Below, in pieces: positions 44,586 to 54,141 of a stretch of 64,000 bases of DNA. The translations under genes and the position numbers were made by a program. Below the pieces are notes generated by a model. The model was not told the DNA's origin and made no database searches. It worked only from the letters and a program-made list of their open reading frames with translations. How positions within the stretch are numbered: position 1 is the first letter of the stretch; each line of letters starts with the position of its first letter. The DNA is from an uncultured Acidimicrobiales bacterium (GTDB lineage: Bacteria > Actinomycetota > Acidimicrobiia > Acidimicrobiales > SZUA-35): contig CALKZY010000006.1 in NCBI GenBank assembly GCA_938002965.1, positions 62,001 through 126,000 on the forward strand. The letters are read 5' to 3'.

Positions 44586-45890
44586 TTGTCGAGCCAGAGC
44601 ACCGCAGCGTCCGCTGCAACCGAGACCGCTCCCCCATCGTCGTCACCGTGGGCGTCGCTGCGTGACCGCAACTACCGACTTTTCTGGCTTGGAGGCTTCG
44701 TTTCCAACGTCGGCCGGTGGTTCCAGTCGGTGGCTGTGCCGGCTGTCATTTGGCAGCTGACCGAGAGCGCAGCGTGGGTCGGCTTCACCGGCTTCGCCCG
44801 CATGGCGCCAATGGCTCTGGTCAGTCCGGTGGCCGGAGCGCTGGCCGACCGATACGACCGCCGCAAACTGCTCATGATCACCCAAGCATTGCAGGCAGTG
44901 GCCACCGGCCTCCTGCTCCTAATGTGGCTGTCCGGCATTCGCCAAGCCGCCGTCTACGCCGGGTTGAGTGGCTTGGCTGGCGTCTTCGGCGGGCTCAACC
45001 TGCCCGGGTGGAAGGCCTTCACCAACGACCTGGTCCCCAGGGAACGCTTGCTGAACGCCATCACCTTGAACTCGATGCAATTCAACGCGGCGCGAACCTT
45101 CGGGCCTGCGCTCGCTGGACTCACCCTGGCGGCGTTCGGTCCGGCATGGGCGTTCGGTATCAACTTCGTGAGCTTCGCTGCCGTGCTCGCAGCACTGTGG
45201 CTCATCAACCTCCGCAGTGCGCCTCGCGCCACACCGGAGCCTTTTGCCCCGCTCAGCGACTTCGTCGAAACAGCCCAGTGGATTCGAACTCAACCAGGCA
45301 TCAAGCAGGCACTGGCCACAATTGCGGTTGTCGGGATGTTGGGAATCCCGGTACAGGTACTGGCGGTTGTCTTCGCTGAAGACGTCTTCGACGGCGATGA
45401 ACGTATCTATGGCCTAATGCTCACCATGATTGGGCTCGGCGCTGTCATCGCTGGACCGTTCGTTGCCGGGCGAGGCTCGCTGATACCTCGGTCTCGTCTA
45501 CTCAGTGGAAGCCTCGCGGTCTACGCCATCGGGTTGTTCACCTTTGCGCTGGCCCCAAATTTGATTGCTGCCTTTGGTGGTCTGCTCATCGTTGGCTCAG
45601 CTCACTTGACGACAAGCAGCGTGCTCAACACCGTGGTGCAGGTCCAAGCGCCGGATTCCCGCCTGGCGAAAGTGCTGTCGGTACACATGTTGGTCTTCAC
45701 CTTGTCGAGCCCTCTGGGTCAACTCGTCCTCGGTCAGCTCATGAGCCGCATGGCCCCACGAGCTACCATGGCTTCGGCCGCGATGTTGTTGGCTGTGTTC
45801 ACCGCCATCTTTGTCGTGTTCGGTCGACTCAAGCCGCTGGACCAGGACGGGCCCGCCGCTACGGGCAGAGCTATCAGCGCTGTCGGGTAA
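44586..45890 (+). CDS. MFS transporter (EntS/DUF894-like)
   Basis: A 434-residue major facilitator with about 12 helices. The N-terminal region reads FWLGGFVSNVGRWFQSVAVP and the loop 2-3 motif is AGALADRYDRRKLL, as in EntS-type and related drug or siderophore exporters. The start appears to be TTG. It is cotranscribed with marR; substrate unknown. Confidence 0.85.
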   Translation: MSSQSTAASAATETAPPSSSPWASLRDRNYRLFWLGGFVSNVGRWFQSVAVPAVIWQLTESAAWVGFTGFARMAPMALVSPVAGALADRYDRRKLLMITQALQAVATGLLLLMWLSGIRQAAVYAGLSGLAGVFGGLNLPGWKAFTNDLVPRERLLNAITLNSMQFNAARTFGPALAGLTLAAFGPAWAFGINFVSFAAVLAALWLINLRSAPRATPEPFAPLSDFVETAQWIRTQPGIKQALATIAVVGMLGIPVQVLAVVFAEDVFDGDERIYGLMLTMIGLGAVIAGPFVAGRGSLIPRSRLLSGSLAVYAIGLFTFALAPNLIAAFGGLLIVGSAHLTTSSVLNTVVQVQAPDSRLAKVLSVHMLVFTLSSPLGQLVLGQLMSRMAPRATMASAAMLLAVFTAIFVVFGRLKPLDQDGPAATGRAISAVG

Positions 45891-45988
45891 GACAGGTCAC
45901 ACGCTTGCAACCAATTCAGGCTGCAGTACGAAATATGCTGCACGACCTATTCCTTCACTGAGCACTGTTCTTCGAAAGGCACTTCTCA

Positions 45989-46813
45989 ATGGTCACAACA
46001 CTCAATCTTCGCAGTCACTTCGATCGCGAAGTTGTGGACCTCACCGATTCAACCGCCGGTCGGCTGAGGCGACTCAACCTGGCCGCAGGGCTACTCCACC
46101 TGGTCACCGGCCTGGCCATGATCATTCTCGGTGACCGAGACTTCCAGCTGCCGGTCAGCGGATTCAACATCGCCGGGCCTCCGGGCACACCCCTTGAAAA
46201 CGGATTCCTAACCGAGTTCTTCGGTATCCCGCTGGCCATCACCGTCGCGGCGTTCTCGCTTCTGTCGGCCTTCTTCCACTTTGTTGTCGCCGTGCCGGCG
46301 TTTGGTGGCTACAAGTCCGAGCTGCGACGTGGCCGCAACCGGTTCCGCTGGGTGGAGTACTCCGTGTCCTCAACACTCATGATCGTCCTCATCGGGGCCA
46401 CCACTGGCATAACTGACTTGGCCGCTTTGATTGCTATCGCCTTCGCCAATGCCTCGATGATCTTGTTCGGCTGGATCATGGAAATGGTCAACGCACCCGA
46501 CGACGAACCGTGGTTCACGCCGTTCTGGATGGGCTGCATCGCTGGCCTGGGGCCTTGGGTTGCCATCTTGTTGCCGCTTTGGTTCAACCTTCGTCAAGAT
46601 GGCGCCGAAGGACCACCCGGGTTCGTCTACGGGATCATCGTCTCGATCTTCTTCTTCTTCAACACCTTCGCTATCAACCAGTGGTTGCAGTACCGCAAGG
46701 TTGGACGCTGGGCCGACTACCTCTGGGGCGAGCGGATTTATATCGTGTTGAGCTTTGTGGCCAAGAGTGTTCTGGCGTGGCAAATCTTCGCCAACACCTT
46801 AATCCCGCAATAG
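45989..46813 (+). CDS. Heliorhodopsin
   Basis: A 274-residue seven-helix protein that matches heliorhodopsin (48C12 type) along its length: PVSGFNIAGPPGTP in the first loop, RFRWVEYSVSSTLMIVLIGA, NASMILFGW, FWMGCIAGLGPWVAI, PGFVYGIIVSIFFFFNTFA and the last helix YIVLSFVAKSVLAWQIF, whose Lys should bind retinal. Heliorhodopsins sit inverted in the membrane compared with type-1 rhodopsins; their function is unsettled (signalling or regulation rather than pumping). No retinal-synthesis gene is in the window. It is 98 bases after the MFS gene, with GAAAGG about ten bases before the ATG. Confidence 0.95.
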   Translation: MVTTLNLRSHFDREVVDLTDSTAGRLRRLNLAAGLLHLVTGLAMIILGDRDFQLPVSGFNIAGPPGTPLENGFLTEFFGIPLAITVAAFSLLSAFFHFVVAVPAFGGYKSELRRGRNRFRWVEYSVSSTLMIVLIGATTGITDLAALIAIAFANASMILFGWIMEMVNAPDDEPWFTPFWMGCIAGLGPWVAILLPLWFNLRQDGAEGPPGFVYGIIVSIFFFFNTFAINQWLQYRKVGRWADYLWGERIYIVLSFVAKSVLAWQIFANTLIPQ

Positions 46814-46850
46814 ACCTTCACGTAGACGATTCCAGTTACCCGAGGCGTTA

Positions 46851-47747
46851 TCAAATGGGCTGCACCCGTCCAGCCACGAGATCGGTCTGGCGGTGCGGTT
46901 CAAAACCGAGGCTGCGGTACAGGTGGCCTGAAGCTGGGTTGTCGGGTTCGTAGCCAATTGAGATGCGCTTCGCCCCGGCGACAGCGAGGCGGTCGACGCC
47001 GGACGTCAGAATATGGCGGGCCAGCCCTCGTTGCTGATGCTCATCAAGTGTTCGCATGGGTTCGACCACCCCGGTGGCCGTAACCGGGTCGTACCAGAAC
47101 ATTCCGTATCCGGCCGGGCTGTCTTCGTTATCAACGATGAGCAGGTCCAGATCGGAACGGTAGAGCGATAATTGATTTAGCCGTGACGCCCGGTCGGGCC
47201 CACCAGGCTGATTCATATGGTGCGGGGTCGAGTCAACCTGCTGACGGCTGACCAGACGGTAGCCCTCGGCCAGATCGGTGACCGCAGGACGAGCTGCGGC
47301 ATCGAGCCAGCACTCGACCAGGCCGTCCCCTTTGACTTCGAAACCGCGGTCGAACAAAACCGACCTCATGGTCTCGTCAACCTGATCGACTTCGAGCTCA
47401 ACCGCCTCGATACCCAACCCGGCGACGTGAGCCAAGCCCCGGTCGACGACATGGGCAACGTCATCGCTTGAAGCGTCAGGCATGACCGTCACGACGATCA
47501 TCGGATCCTCATACAACAGTGATGACCCGTCGCCGAAGTCGTTTACGAGCACTGCGGCCACCGGACGACCGTTGTCGTCGAACCAGAACAGCTGGTCGAT
47601 AGTGTCCGTGCGACGTGGTTTGCTCCACCAGAATTGGATCTCAGCAGCTTCGAACAAACCCTTGGTTTGATGTGCCGAGCGGACCCGCTGCAACAGGTCC
47701 GTCGCCGTGTTGACGTAGTCCAGTCCGCTTCTCAAACCCTCACGCAT
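46851..47747 (-). CDS. GNAT-family N-acetyltransferase
   Basis: A 298-residue protein with two GNAT-like halves. The C-terminal half has the acetyl-CoA loop EHQQRGLARHIL and a late SGHLYRSLGFEP, typical of GNAT strands beta4-alpha3 and the end of the fold. The N-terminal half has a degenerate GNAT pattern. Substrate unknown. It is convergent with the heliorhodopsin gene. Confidence 0.82.
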   Translation of the reverse strand: MREGLRSGLDYVNTATDLLQRVRSAHQTKGLFEAAEIQFWWSKPRRTDTIDQLFWFDDNGRPVAAVLVNDFGDGSSLLYEDPMIVVTVMPDASSDDVAHVVDRGLAHVAGLGIEAVELEVDQVDETMRSVLFDRGFEVKGDGLVECWLDAAARPAVTDLAEGYRLVSRQQVDSTPHHMNQPGGPDRASRLNQLSLYRSDLDLLIVDNEDSPAGYGMFWYDPVTATGVVEPMRTLDEHQQRGLARHILTSGVDRLAVAGAKRISIGYEPDNPASGHLYRSLGFEPHRQTDLVAGRVQPI

Positions 47748-47879
47748 GACCGAAACCTACTGCAACTCATCGGATGCCGAAGCGTAATAAATGGCCATCA
47801 ACGAGGAAACCGTACCCAATCGGCGTAGGTTGAACGCTGAGCTCGCCGAGTGGCGGGCAGCAATGAAAAGAGTTCAGTA

Positions 47880-48077
47880 ATGCAAGGCACCGTCAAATTT
47901 TTCAACAACGAGAAGGGCTTCGGCTTTATCTCACGCGAGCAGGGCGAAGACGTTTTCGTCCACTACTCCAACATTTCAGGCGACGGCTACCGTTCGCTTG
48001 AAGAAGGACAGAACGTCGAATTCGACGTAGCCCCCGGCCGCAAAGGCGACGAGGCCAAAAACGTCCGAGTAATCTGA
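47880..48077 (+). CDS. Cold-shock protein (CspA family)
   Basis: A 65-residue Csp with RNP1 KGFGFISRE and RNP2 DVFVHYSNI, the standard RNA-binding motifs, starting [11 protein letters not shown]. Start chosen at the ATG giving the family N-terminus. Confidence 0.93.
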   Translation: MQGTVKFFNNEKGFGFISREQGEDVFVHYSNISGDGYRSLEEGQNVEFDVAPGRKGDEAKNVRVI

Positions 48078-48250
48078 TCGCTCGGCAGTAGGTCCCTAGT
48101 GGGCAGACTGCCGTAAGATCACTGGCATACGCCACCAATCGACGGGGCCCGAGCTATTCGCACGGACTCCGTCTTTGGCGCGTTCGGGCGTTGGCGCCGT
48201 CTGGGTGAGATGGTTCGGCAGCCGAAAGAACCAGCAGTACGCTTGCGGCC

Positions 48251-48829
48251 ATGACAAGCGCCGACGTGGACGCCTACATCTCCAAGTCCAAGAAGTGGCG
48301 GGACGAGATGGCTGAACTCCGACCAATCCTGATCGACTGTGGACTGGACGAGACAATCAAGTGGCACAAGCCATGCTTCTTCCACGAGGCCGGGAATATC
48401 GCCATCTTTCAAGAGATGAAGCAACACCTGGCCCTACTGTTCTTCAAAGGGGCATTGCTCGACGACCCGAATGGCGTGCTCACCGACCAAGGCCCGAATT
48501 CCAGATCGGCCCGACGAATTGAATTCCACTCAGTGGATGAGGTCAAGACCCTGACCGACACGGTCAAGCAACTCGTGGCCCACGCAGTTGATGTCGAGCG
48601 ATCCGGTAGTCAAGTCGGCCCTCCCCCAGAACTCAGACCTGTTGAGGAACTCCAACGACGGCTCGACAGCGACCCGATCTTCAAGCAAGCGTTCGACTCG
48701 TTGACACCGGGGCGCCAACGGGAATACAACATGCATATTTCCGGTGCCAAGCAAGCTGCCACACGCCTCGCTCGTCTGGAGAAGTTCGCGCCAAAGATCC
48801 TCGTAGGCAAAGGCATGCGAGATCACTAG
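48251..48829 (+). CDS. YdeI/OmdA-family protein
   Basis: A 192-residue protein with an N-terminal DUF1801-like part (LIDCGLDETIKWHKPCFF, IFQEMKQHLALLFFKGALL) and the C-terminal OmdA-type end LTPGRQREYNMHISGAKQAA followed by TRLARLEKFAPKI. Family members are often tied to envelope or stress roles; the reaction is unknown. Confidence 0.82.
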   Translation: MTSADVDAYISKSKKWRDEMAELRPILIDCGLDETIKWHKPCFFHEAGNIAIFQEMKQHLALLFFKGALLDDPNGVLTDQGPNSRSARRIEFHSVDEVKTLTDTVKQLVAHAVDVERSGSQVGPPPELRPVEELQRRLDSDPIFKQAFDSLTPGRQREYNMHISGAKQAATRLARLEKFAPKILVGKGMRDH

Positions 48830-48864
48830 CGCCTCCTTCCGACACGGCTTCAACGGGGGAACCG

Positions 48865-49380
48865 TTGCCTGACACCTTTGAGTTACCAGCCGCATCCGAG
48901 CTCCTAGCTCTGTTTGTCCGCCTCTTCGCCTGCCTCTGTCTCGTGGCAGGGCTGGTTGTCTTCGCGGTGGCAGGTTTGGCGTACTGGCGGGCCCGACCCT
49001 TCGTGAACGGCGACTCGATGACGGCCCTGGTCGTGGACAATCGTCCGGTCGAGGTGCAAGGCAAGACCAACTATCGGCCGATCGTCGAGTTCGAGGTCGC
49101 CGGAGCGGTCTATCAAGTCGAGGCGACCATCGCCGAGAGCGAACGGTTACCCGACGGCAGCGAACTTCAGGTCTCCTATCAACAAGGCGAACCGGAATTG
49201 GCGAGAGTTGCAGCACCTGGCGTACAGGTCATGCGGACGGCCGCCATTTCCGGCGGCATAGGCGCAGCTATCGGCGCCGCTCTCCTCAGTCCGATCGTGT
49301 CTCGCCGACTCACCCCGAGCACCAAACGAGACCTCCCGGGCCAGAGCAACGGCCAAAGTAAAGAATCGGACGAGATTTGA
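48865..49380 (+). CDS. DUF3592-like membrane protein
   Basis: A 171-residue protein with a membrane helix near residues 17-40, a beta-rich extracytoplasmic part (YRPIVEFEVAGAVYQVEATI) and a second hydrophobic segment (ISGGIGAAIGAALLSPIV) before a basic tail. The start appears to be TTG. Function unknown. Confidence 0.65.
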   Translation: MPDTFELPAASELLALFVRLFACLCLVAGLVVFAVAGLAYWRARPFVNGDSMTALVVDNRPVEVQGKTNYRPIVEFEVAGAVYQVEATIAESERLPDGSELQVSYQQGEPELARVAAPGVQVMRTAAISGGIGAAIGAALLSPIVSRRLTPSTKRDLPGQSNGQSKESDEI

Positions 49381-49487
49381 CCTTTTGCCCGAGAGCCTGC
49401 ACCTTCGCTGACTAGTGTTTCCCCAACAAGCATGTGGCGTCGGAGAGACGCGGCCCGCCGAGGTGCTTGAGGTCAAAGGAGCGTTTC

Positions 49488-50507
49488 GTGAGCGACATCG
49501 TCGACTCTGAGATGGGTACACAGTTTGCTACCCCTGTACGAGCTCAGCCCCCGCGCCCTGAGCGGCCATCCTTTCTCGAATCCGGGCCAGTGCCACCCCG
49601 CCCCAACGGTTACTACATACAACCCGATGAACCCGACCGTGATGGGATCTATTGGGCGTTGGTAGCAGCTGCAATCGTGACGGTCGCAGTACTTTTCTGG
49701 GCGGTTGGCAGCCTATTTTCTTCCAGCGACCCCGAAACGATAACCGATGATGCCTTAGCTGACTTGGCTGATCAGCCACTAGGCGATTCCGCCGCGAGCG
49801 TGATCGACCCGGACGCCCCGGCGACGCAACCGGTCATTCCATTCGCCGACGAGGAGCCCGAAGAACGCGCTGTTCTCACGGTTACGACAACCCCAGCCGA
49901 GACGACCTCATCAGCAACGGCACTGTCGACGACCACCGAGGCGCCCTCTACGACGGCCGCACCAATAACTGAAGCCCCCACTACCGCAGCGCCAACCACG
50001 GCAGCGCCAACCACGGCGGCCGAGACCACCACATCTCAAGCCACCACAACGACTACCGAGGCAACGACCACACAGGCCCCGGCGACGCAACCGGCAAGCC
50101 CCGGCAACGACGGCGCCGCCCAGCAAGAAGTTTTGGCCTTCACTAATCAAGCCCGGTCTGACAACGGCTGCCCGCCGCTCAGCCTCAACAGTCAGCTCAA
50201 CGTTGCCGCCGACAGCCACAGCGAAGATATGGCGGCCCGCGGCTACTTCGACCACAGCAGCCCTGAAGGCGAGGGGCCTGGTACCAGAGTGGCCGAAGCC
50301 GGCTACACCGGTCGAGGTTGGGGGGAGAACATCGCCCAAGGCTACGGATCGGCGTCCGCCGTGGTTGAGGGCTGGATGAACTCAACCGGCCACCGGGCGA
50401 ACATCTTGAACTGTGAATTCAGCGAACTCGGAGTCGGCTACGCCGAGGGAACAACCCGGGGTAACGTGCCAGGTATCTACTGGACGCAGGTCTTCGGTAT
50501 CAAGTAG
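49488..50507 (+). CDS. Membrane-anchored CAP/SCP-domain protein
   Basis: About 339 residues: a cytoplasmic Pro-rich start, one membrane helix (WALVAAAIVTVAVLFWAVG), a Thr/Ala-rich linker of about 70 residues with repeats such as TTAAPTTAAPTTAAE, and a C-terminal CAP domain (LAFTNQARSDNGCPPLSLNS, ENIAQGYGSASAVVEGWMNS, TGHRANIL). The GTG start has AAAGGAG six bases upstream. Function of bacterial CAP domains is mostly unknown; this one is likely outside the cell, held in the wall. Confidence 0.87.
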   Translation: MSDIVDSEMGTQFATPVRAQPPRPERPSFLESGPVPPRPNGYYIQPDEPDRDGIYWALVAAAIVTVAVLFWAVGSLFSSSDPETITDDALADLADQPLGDSAASVIDPDAPATQPVIPFADEEPEERAVLTVTTTPAETTSSATALSTTTEAPSTTAAPITEAPTTAAPTTAAPTTAAETTTSQATTTTTEATTTQAPATQPASPGNDGAAQQEVLAFTNQARSDNGCPPLSLNSQLNVAADSHSEDMAARGYFDHSSPEGEGPGTRVAEAGYTGRGWGENIAQGYGSASAVVEGWMNSTGHRANILNCEFSELGVGYAEGTTRGNVPGIYWTQVFGIK

Positions 50508-50528
50508 CTACCCGGCACGGCCCGCCAT

Positions 50529-51689
50529 CTAGAGCGACTCGTACACTGCACGCTCCAGTTGGTAGAACAGGTCCAGTGACTGCTCGTCACCGAAGGGCAG
50601 AATCTGACTCAGGTAGGCCCCTCCGATGCCGTTGACCCGGTCAATCCAGTAGAAGCTATTTGCCAGCCCGGCCCACATCAACGTGCCTGCCGGGCGCCCG
50701 GTGAACGCTGGCTGCTCGTTGATCTGGAACGTCAGTCCCCAACTCTTTGGTTCCCCTGGGAAGAACTCGGCGTCGTTCGACCGCATCGGATCCTGCGTGC
50801 GCAACGGCTGGACTCGCAAGTCACCCATTTGATTGCTGGACATGGCCTCAACCGTGTCGGTCGCCAAGACCCTGGTACCGCCGAGCTCCCCATCGTTCAG
50901 CATCATCTGTATGAAGCGCCCATAGTCTCCCATGGTTCCATGAAGGCCACCTCCGCCCATTTCGAACTCGGGATTAGGCGGCGCCGGGAGCTCGATGGGA
51001 GTCAGCGACCCGTCGGGGCCTCGGGCATGTATAGCGGCCGCCCGTTCAAGCATTGTTGGTGAGTGGGCGAACGCCGTGTCGCTCATGCCAAGAGGACCAG
51101 TCAGGTGTTGAGCGAAGTACTCACCCAGCGTCAACCCTGAAACCGTCTCCACCATTTGGCCAGCCCAGTCGATTCCAATGCCGTATTCCCACGACGTCCC
51201 CGGATCAAACATAAGGGGCTCAGCCAGAGACGCCTTTTCCAGGCTTAAAACGTTGGGTACGCCCGTGGCCTCATGCCAACGGCCGCAGTTCGAGTTCCAG
51301 ATGTCGTACACGAACCCAGACGTGTGAGTCAGGAGCTGGCGCAACGTCACCGGAGAGGCCGGAGGTCGCGTAATCGGCTCGCCGTCACCATCAAACCCGT
51401 CGAGCACTTCCACCGCAGCTAGCTCCGGGCAGATATCTCCAGCAGGTCCGTCGAGCTCTAGCTGTCCACGCTCAACCAGTTGCATCGCTGCGGCGCCAGT
51501 GATCGCCTTGGTCATCGAGAAGATGCCGCCTACGGTGTCGGCTGACATGGCAATGCCAGATCCGCTCGCCCGCTCCCCGGCACCTCCTTCGTATAAGACG
51601 CCGGCCCGGTCTACTACACAAAACGTTGCACCCGGAGCGGCGCCGCGCTGCACTCCGGCGGCAAGGATCTCATCCAAACGTTGCTTCAT
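50529..51689 (-). CDS. Class C beta-lactamase-like serine hydrolase
   Basis: About 386 residues with the nucleophile motif FSMTKAI (SxxK), RQLLTHTSGF, and later SWEYGIGIDW in place of a strict YxN. This is the serine beta-lactamase/EstB-like family, usually an esterase or peptidase rather than a lactamase. ATG 51689 has AAGGGGG seven bases upstream. No signal peptide is evident, so it is likely cytoplasmic. Confidence 0.83.
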   Translation of the reverse strand: MKQRLDEILAAGVQRGAAPGATFCVVDRAGVLYEGGAGERASGSGIAMSADTVGGIFSMTKAITGAAAMQLVERGQLELDGPAGDICPELAAVEVLDGFDGDGEPITRPPASPVTLRQLLTHTSGFVYDIWNSNCGRWHEATGVPNVLSLEKASLAEPLMFDPGTSWEYGIGIDWAGQMVETVSGLTLGEYFAQHLTGPLGMSDTAFAHSPTMLERAAAIHARGPDGSLTPIELPAPPNPEFEMGGGGLHGTMGDYGRFIQMMLNDGELGGTRVLATDTVEAMSSNQMGDLRVQPLRTQDPMRSNDAEFFPGEPKSWGLTFQINEQPAFTGRPAGTLMWAGLANSFYWIDRVNGIGGAYLSQILPFGDEQSLDLFYQLERAVYESL

Positions 51690-51851
51690 CAATAGTCCCC
51701 CTTTGGCTAGGACGTCCACGCTAGTCGTAGAGCGGCCAGCGCTCTAGCTGGTGATATGGCATCTTGGGCGCTCCTGTTTAGCGCCGTACCTCCAGGCGTG
51801 ATCGTGATAGGCTTATCGGCGCTGGTAAGCTCATGCGGCCCGGCAAAGCTT

Positions 51852-51926
51852 GCGGACGTAGTTCAACGGCTAGAACCTCAGCCTTCCAAGCTGATGATGC
51901 GAGTTCGATTCTCGTCGTCCGCTCCA
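51852..51926 (+). tRNA. tRNA-Gly (TCC anticodon)
   Basis: Acceptor GCGGACG/CGTCCGC, anticodon loop CTTCCAA with anticodon TCC, T loop TTCGATT and an encoded CCA at 51924-51926. Standard cloverleaf. Confidence 0.95.
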
Positions 51927-51940
51927 ACTAAGACCCGTTG

Positions 51941-51985
51941 ACATCAATGGCCTGAACCGACAAGGTTCGGGCCATTGATGTTTTC
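51941..51985 (+). terminator. Rho-independent terminator after tRNA-Gly
   Basis: ACATCAATGGCC...GGCCATTGATGT with an inner GAACC/GGTTC stem and a short loop, followed by TTTTC. A long and stable terminator hairpin. Confidence 0.85.
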
Positions 51986-52007
51986 TAGCCGGATAACCTC
52001 TACATCA

Positions 52008-52703
52008 ATGAGGCTGCTCAGCTGGAACTTGGCCATGATGGAGCGCTCGCAGGACGCGCCCACCCAATGGGGTCAGGTCGACTCCGAGGCCGTGGTTCGT
52101 CAAACGATCCTGGATCTGAAGCCTGATGTCGTCTGTTTCCAGGAACTTCCAGGGGTGGTGCCCTATGTCGAAACCCACGACATGATTCGAGCCAATCCCC
52201 GATCACATTCAGGGAACTTGGCTGTATTAGTCACCCATAAGTTGATGGCCACCGAGCCAACCTTCAAGACCGTCACCAGGACAGCTGTAGTCGTCGACTT
52301 CCCAAAGGCTGACCTTTCAGTCGCCAACGTACATCTAGCGCCGGGCAAGGGTGGCGCCGAAGACCGAATCCACCAACTATCGGTGACGTTGGCCGCCGCG
52401 GCGAGTGAGAACGTGATCATCATCGGTGACACCAATCTGAGGGTGGGCGAAGACGAAGCATTGTCATCGCTGGGGCTAGCCGGCGAGCTGCCACCCAAGC
52501 CGACTTGGGACGGCTATCGAAATGCCTTCCGAGGTGACAAGGGGCGGTTCCGGGCCTACTTCACCCGCTCCCTAGCGACGGCAGAGATCAGCATCTCTGA
52601 ACAGGAGGTGGTTGATCGACCCACCGAGGCCTACGAGCAACGGTTCCACATCTCCGATCACTTCCCTCTTCTCGTCACCGCATCCCGCGGCGCCGACGAC
52701 TAG
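52008..52703 (+). CDS. Endonuclease/exonuclease/phosphatase-family protein
   Basis: About 231 residues with the fold's landmarks: LLSWNLAM at the start, VCFQELPG (metal-binding Glu), VANVHLAPGKG, VIIIGDTNL (the DxN pair) and a final ISDHFPLLV with the catalytic Asp-His. The family hydrolyses phosphodiester or phosphoester bonds in nucleic acids, lipids or sugars. Start set at ATG 52008 just after the terminator. Its stop overlaps the convergent PrpD-like gene. Confidence 0.82.
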   Translation: MRLLSWNLAMMERSQDAPTQWGQVDSEAVVRQTILDLKPDVVCFQELPGVVPYVETHDMIRANPRSHSGNLAVLVTHKLMATEPTFKTVTRTAVVVDFPKADLSVANVHLAPGKGGAEDRIHQLSVTLAAAASENVIIIGDTNLRVGEDEALSSLGLAGELPPKPTWDGYRNAFRGDKGRFRAYFTRSLATAEISISEQEVVDRPTEAYEQRFHISDHFPLLVTASRGADD

Positions 52704-54112
52704 TCGACCGGAGACGGGGCATCGGTCAACAGACGGGCCAGACAACCGAGCGACCCGCCTACAAGCAGGTCATCAACCGCCCCCTCGATGGCCGCAGTTC
52801 GTTGCGGCCCCAGAGCGGGAACAGACAATTGGTGGTACTTCGAGCGGATCTCAGCATCAGCAAGAGGTGCCTCGGGATCGCCCCGAGCCTCGTGATCGTC
52901 GGATTCGAGAATTCGTCCGTCGGTGGTATGGATCCGCACCCGAGCATACCGGTTGGCCGGGAACGCCTGGTTGTGTTGTTGATCCTCGATCATCTGCATC
53001 GAATCCGAAAGTCGAAGAACTTCGGAATGACGAAGAGCATCACCGACGATTTCGGTAACGCCCAGCTTTCGGGAGCAAACCGCCGCAGCAACCGGGAACG
53101 AAAGGCTGTACTGGGCTTGTTCGGTCGTATCCGGCCGTCGGGTAGCCAGTCGGACCGCCTCATGAAAGCTGAACACCTCGATGTGATTGACTCGCTCAGC
53201 GGCGAGGTCGTGTTCGACAACGATCGACAGTGCGGCTTCCACCGCCGGCTGCGCCCACCGACACACCGGGTACGGCTTGAAGTACTGATCTTCGATTATC
53301 CAGTGCTGGCCGAGATCAGACCAAACATGATCAAGCTCAGGATCACAAACGGTGACCGCCGGCGCACCGGTAAAACCATCAGCCGCCAGGTACGCGGCCG
53401 ACACTCCGGCCATCGCTCCCCAACCGGAGCCGTCTTTAACCATCGTCGGGTGATCGATGGCTCGCATCATCTGGCTTCGGGGCCCGAAGTACTCGCCGAG
53501 GCCCATGGCTTCGAAGGTCACCTTGGTATCCAAACCCAAGACCCGAGCCCCTAACGCGGCTACGCCAACGGCTCCCCAGGCACCTGAGGTGTGGTAGTCA
53601 CATGCCGAAGCGTGCAAAGCAATGCCAGCGCGGGTCGCAAACTCGTATCCGACGGCCAGCGTGGCTAGAAACTCGCGCCCGTCAACAGCGTCCAGAGGGT
53701 CGGCTTCAGATCCGGTTCGAGAGTCGTCTGGGCTCTGTCGGCGCTCCTCGGCATCAAGAAAGGCCAACAAACCAGCCAGCTGATGCACACCCGTGTGGCC
53801 TTTGGTGATCTTGTGTCCGTCATGGGCGTCAATTGCGTCGATAGTCGAGGCGACGGCGAACGCCGCCCCGGCAGGAGCCACAGCCGAGCCATCGAAGAAC
53901 AATCTGGACGCGAACTCACCTGCCCCGTGATGGCGACGAACGAAGCGGTACGAAATGTCTGACAGGTCAGTCAGGCGCCCGGCAGCCCAGACACCGACCA
54001 GATCGAGCAGGCAGCGCCTGGCTGTGTGCAACACTGTCTCTGGCAAGTTGGCCGCGCCAGTGTCGTGGACAAAGGCGATCACTTCACCTGGGAGACGATT
54101 CGGATAGACCAT
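52700..54112 (-). CDS. MmgE/PrpD-family protein (2-methylcitrate dehydratase-like)
   Basis: A 470-residue member of the MmgE/PrpD family, recognisable by the conserved middle ACDYHTSGAWGAVGVAALGA and by EDQYFKPYPVCRWAQPAVEA. Family members dehydrate 2-methylcitrate in propionate breakdown or act on itaconate. Genes for methylcitrate synthase and lyase are absent, so its exact substrate is open. It is cotranscribed with the FAH-like gene upstream and faces the DddP-like gene. Confidence 0.83.
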   Translation of the reverse strand: MVYPNRLPGEVIAFVHDTGAANLPETVLHTARRCLLDLVGVWAAGRLTDLSDISYRFVRRHHGAGEFASRLFFDGSAVAPAGAAFAVASTIDAIDAHDGHKITKGHTGVHQLAGLLAFLDAEERRQSPDDSRTGSEADPLDAVDGREFLATLAVGYEFATRAGIALHASACDYHTSGAWGAVGVAALGARVLGLDTKVTFEAMGLGEYFGPRSQMMRAIDHPTMVKDGSGWGAMAGVSAAYLAADGFTGAPAVTVCDPELDHVWSDLGQHWIIEDQYFKPYPVCRWAQPAVEAALSIVVEHDLAAERVNHIEVFSFHEAVRLATRRPDTTEQAQYSLSFPVAAAVCSRKLGVTEIVGDALRHSEVLRLSDSMQMIEDQQHNQAFPANRYARVRIHTTDGRILESDDHEARGDPEAPLADAEIRSKYHQLSVPALGPQRTAAIEGAVDDLLVGGSLGCLARLLTDAPSPVD

Positions 54113-54141
54113 GGCCGCAGTCTCGTCGAACCGATCCGACG

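Noticed and set aside
49950..50090. CRISPR-like repeat in the CAP gene linker
   Set aside because: The repeats are short Thr/Ala/Pro codon repeats in frame with the protein, without unique spacers.
49772..50339. Val/Ala- or Arg/Gly-rich minus-strand frames opposite the CAP gene
   Set aside because: They mirror the Thr/Ala-rich linker of the CAP protein and have no independent support.
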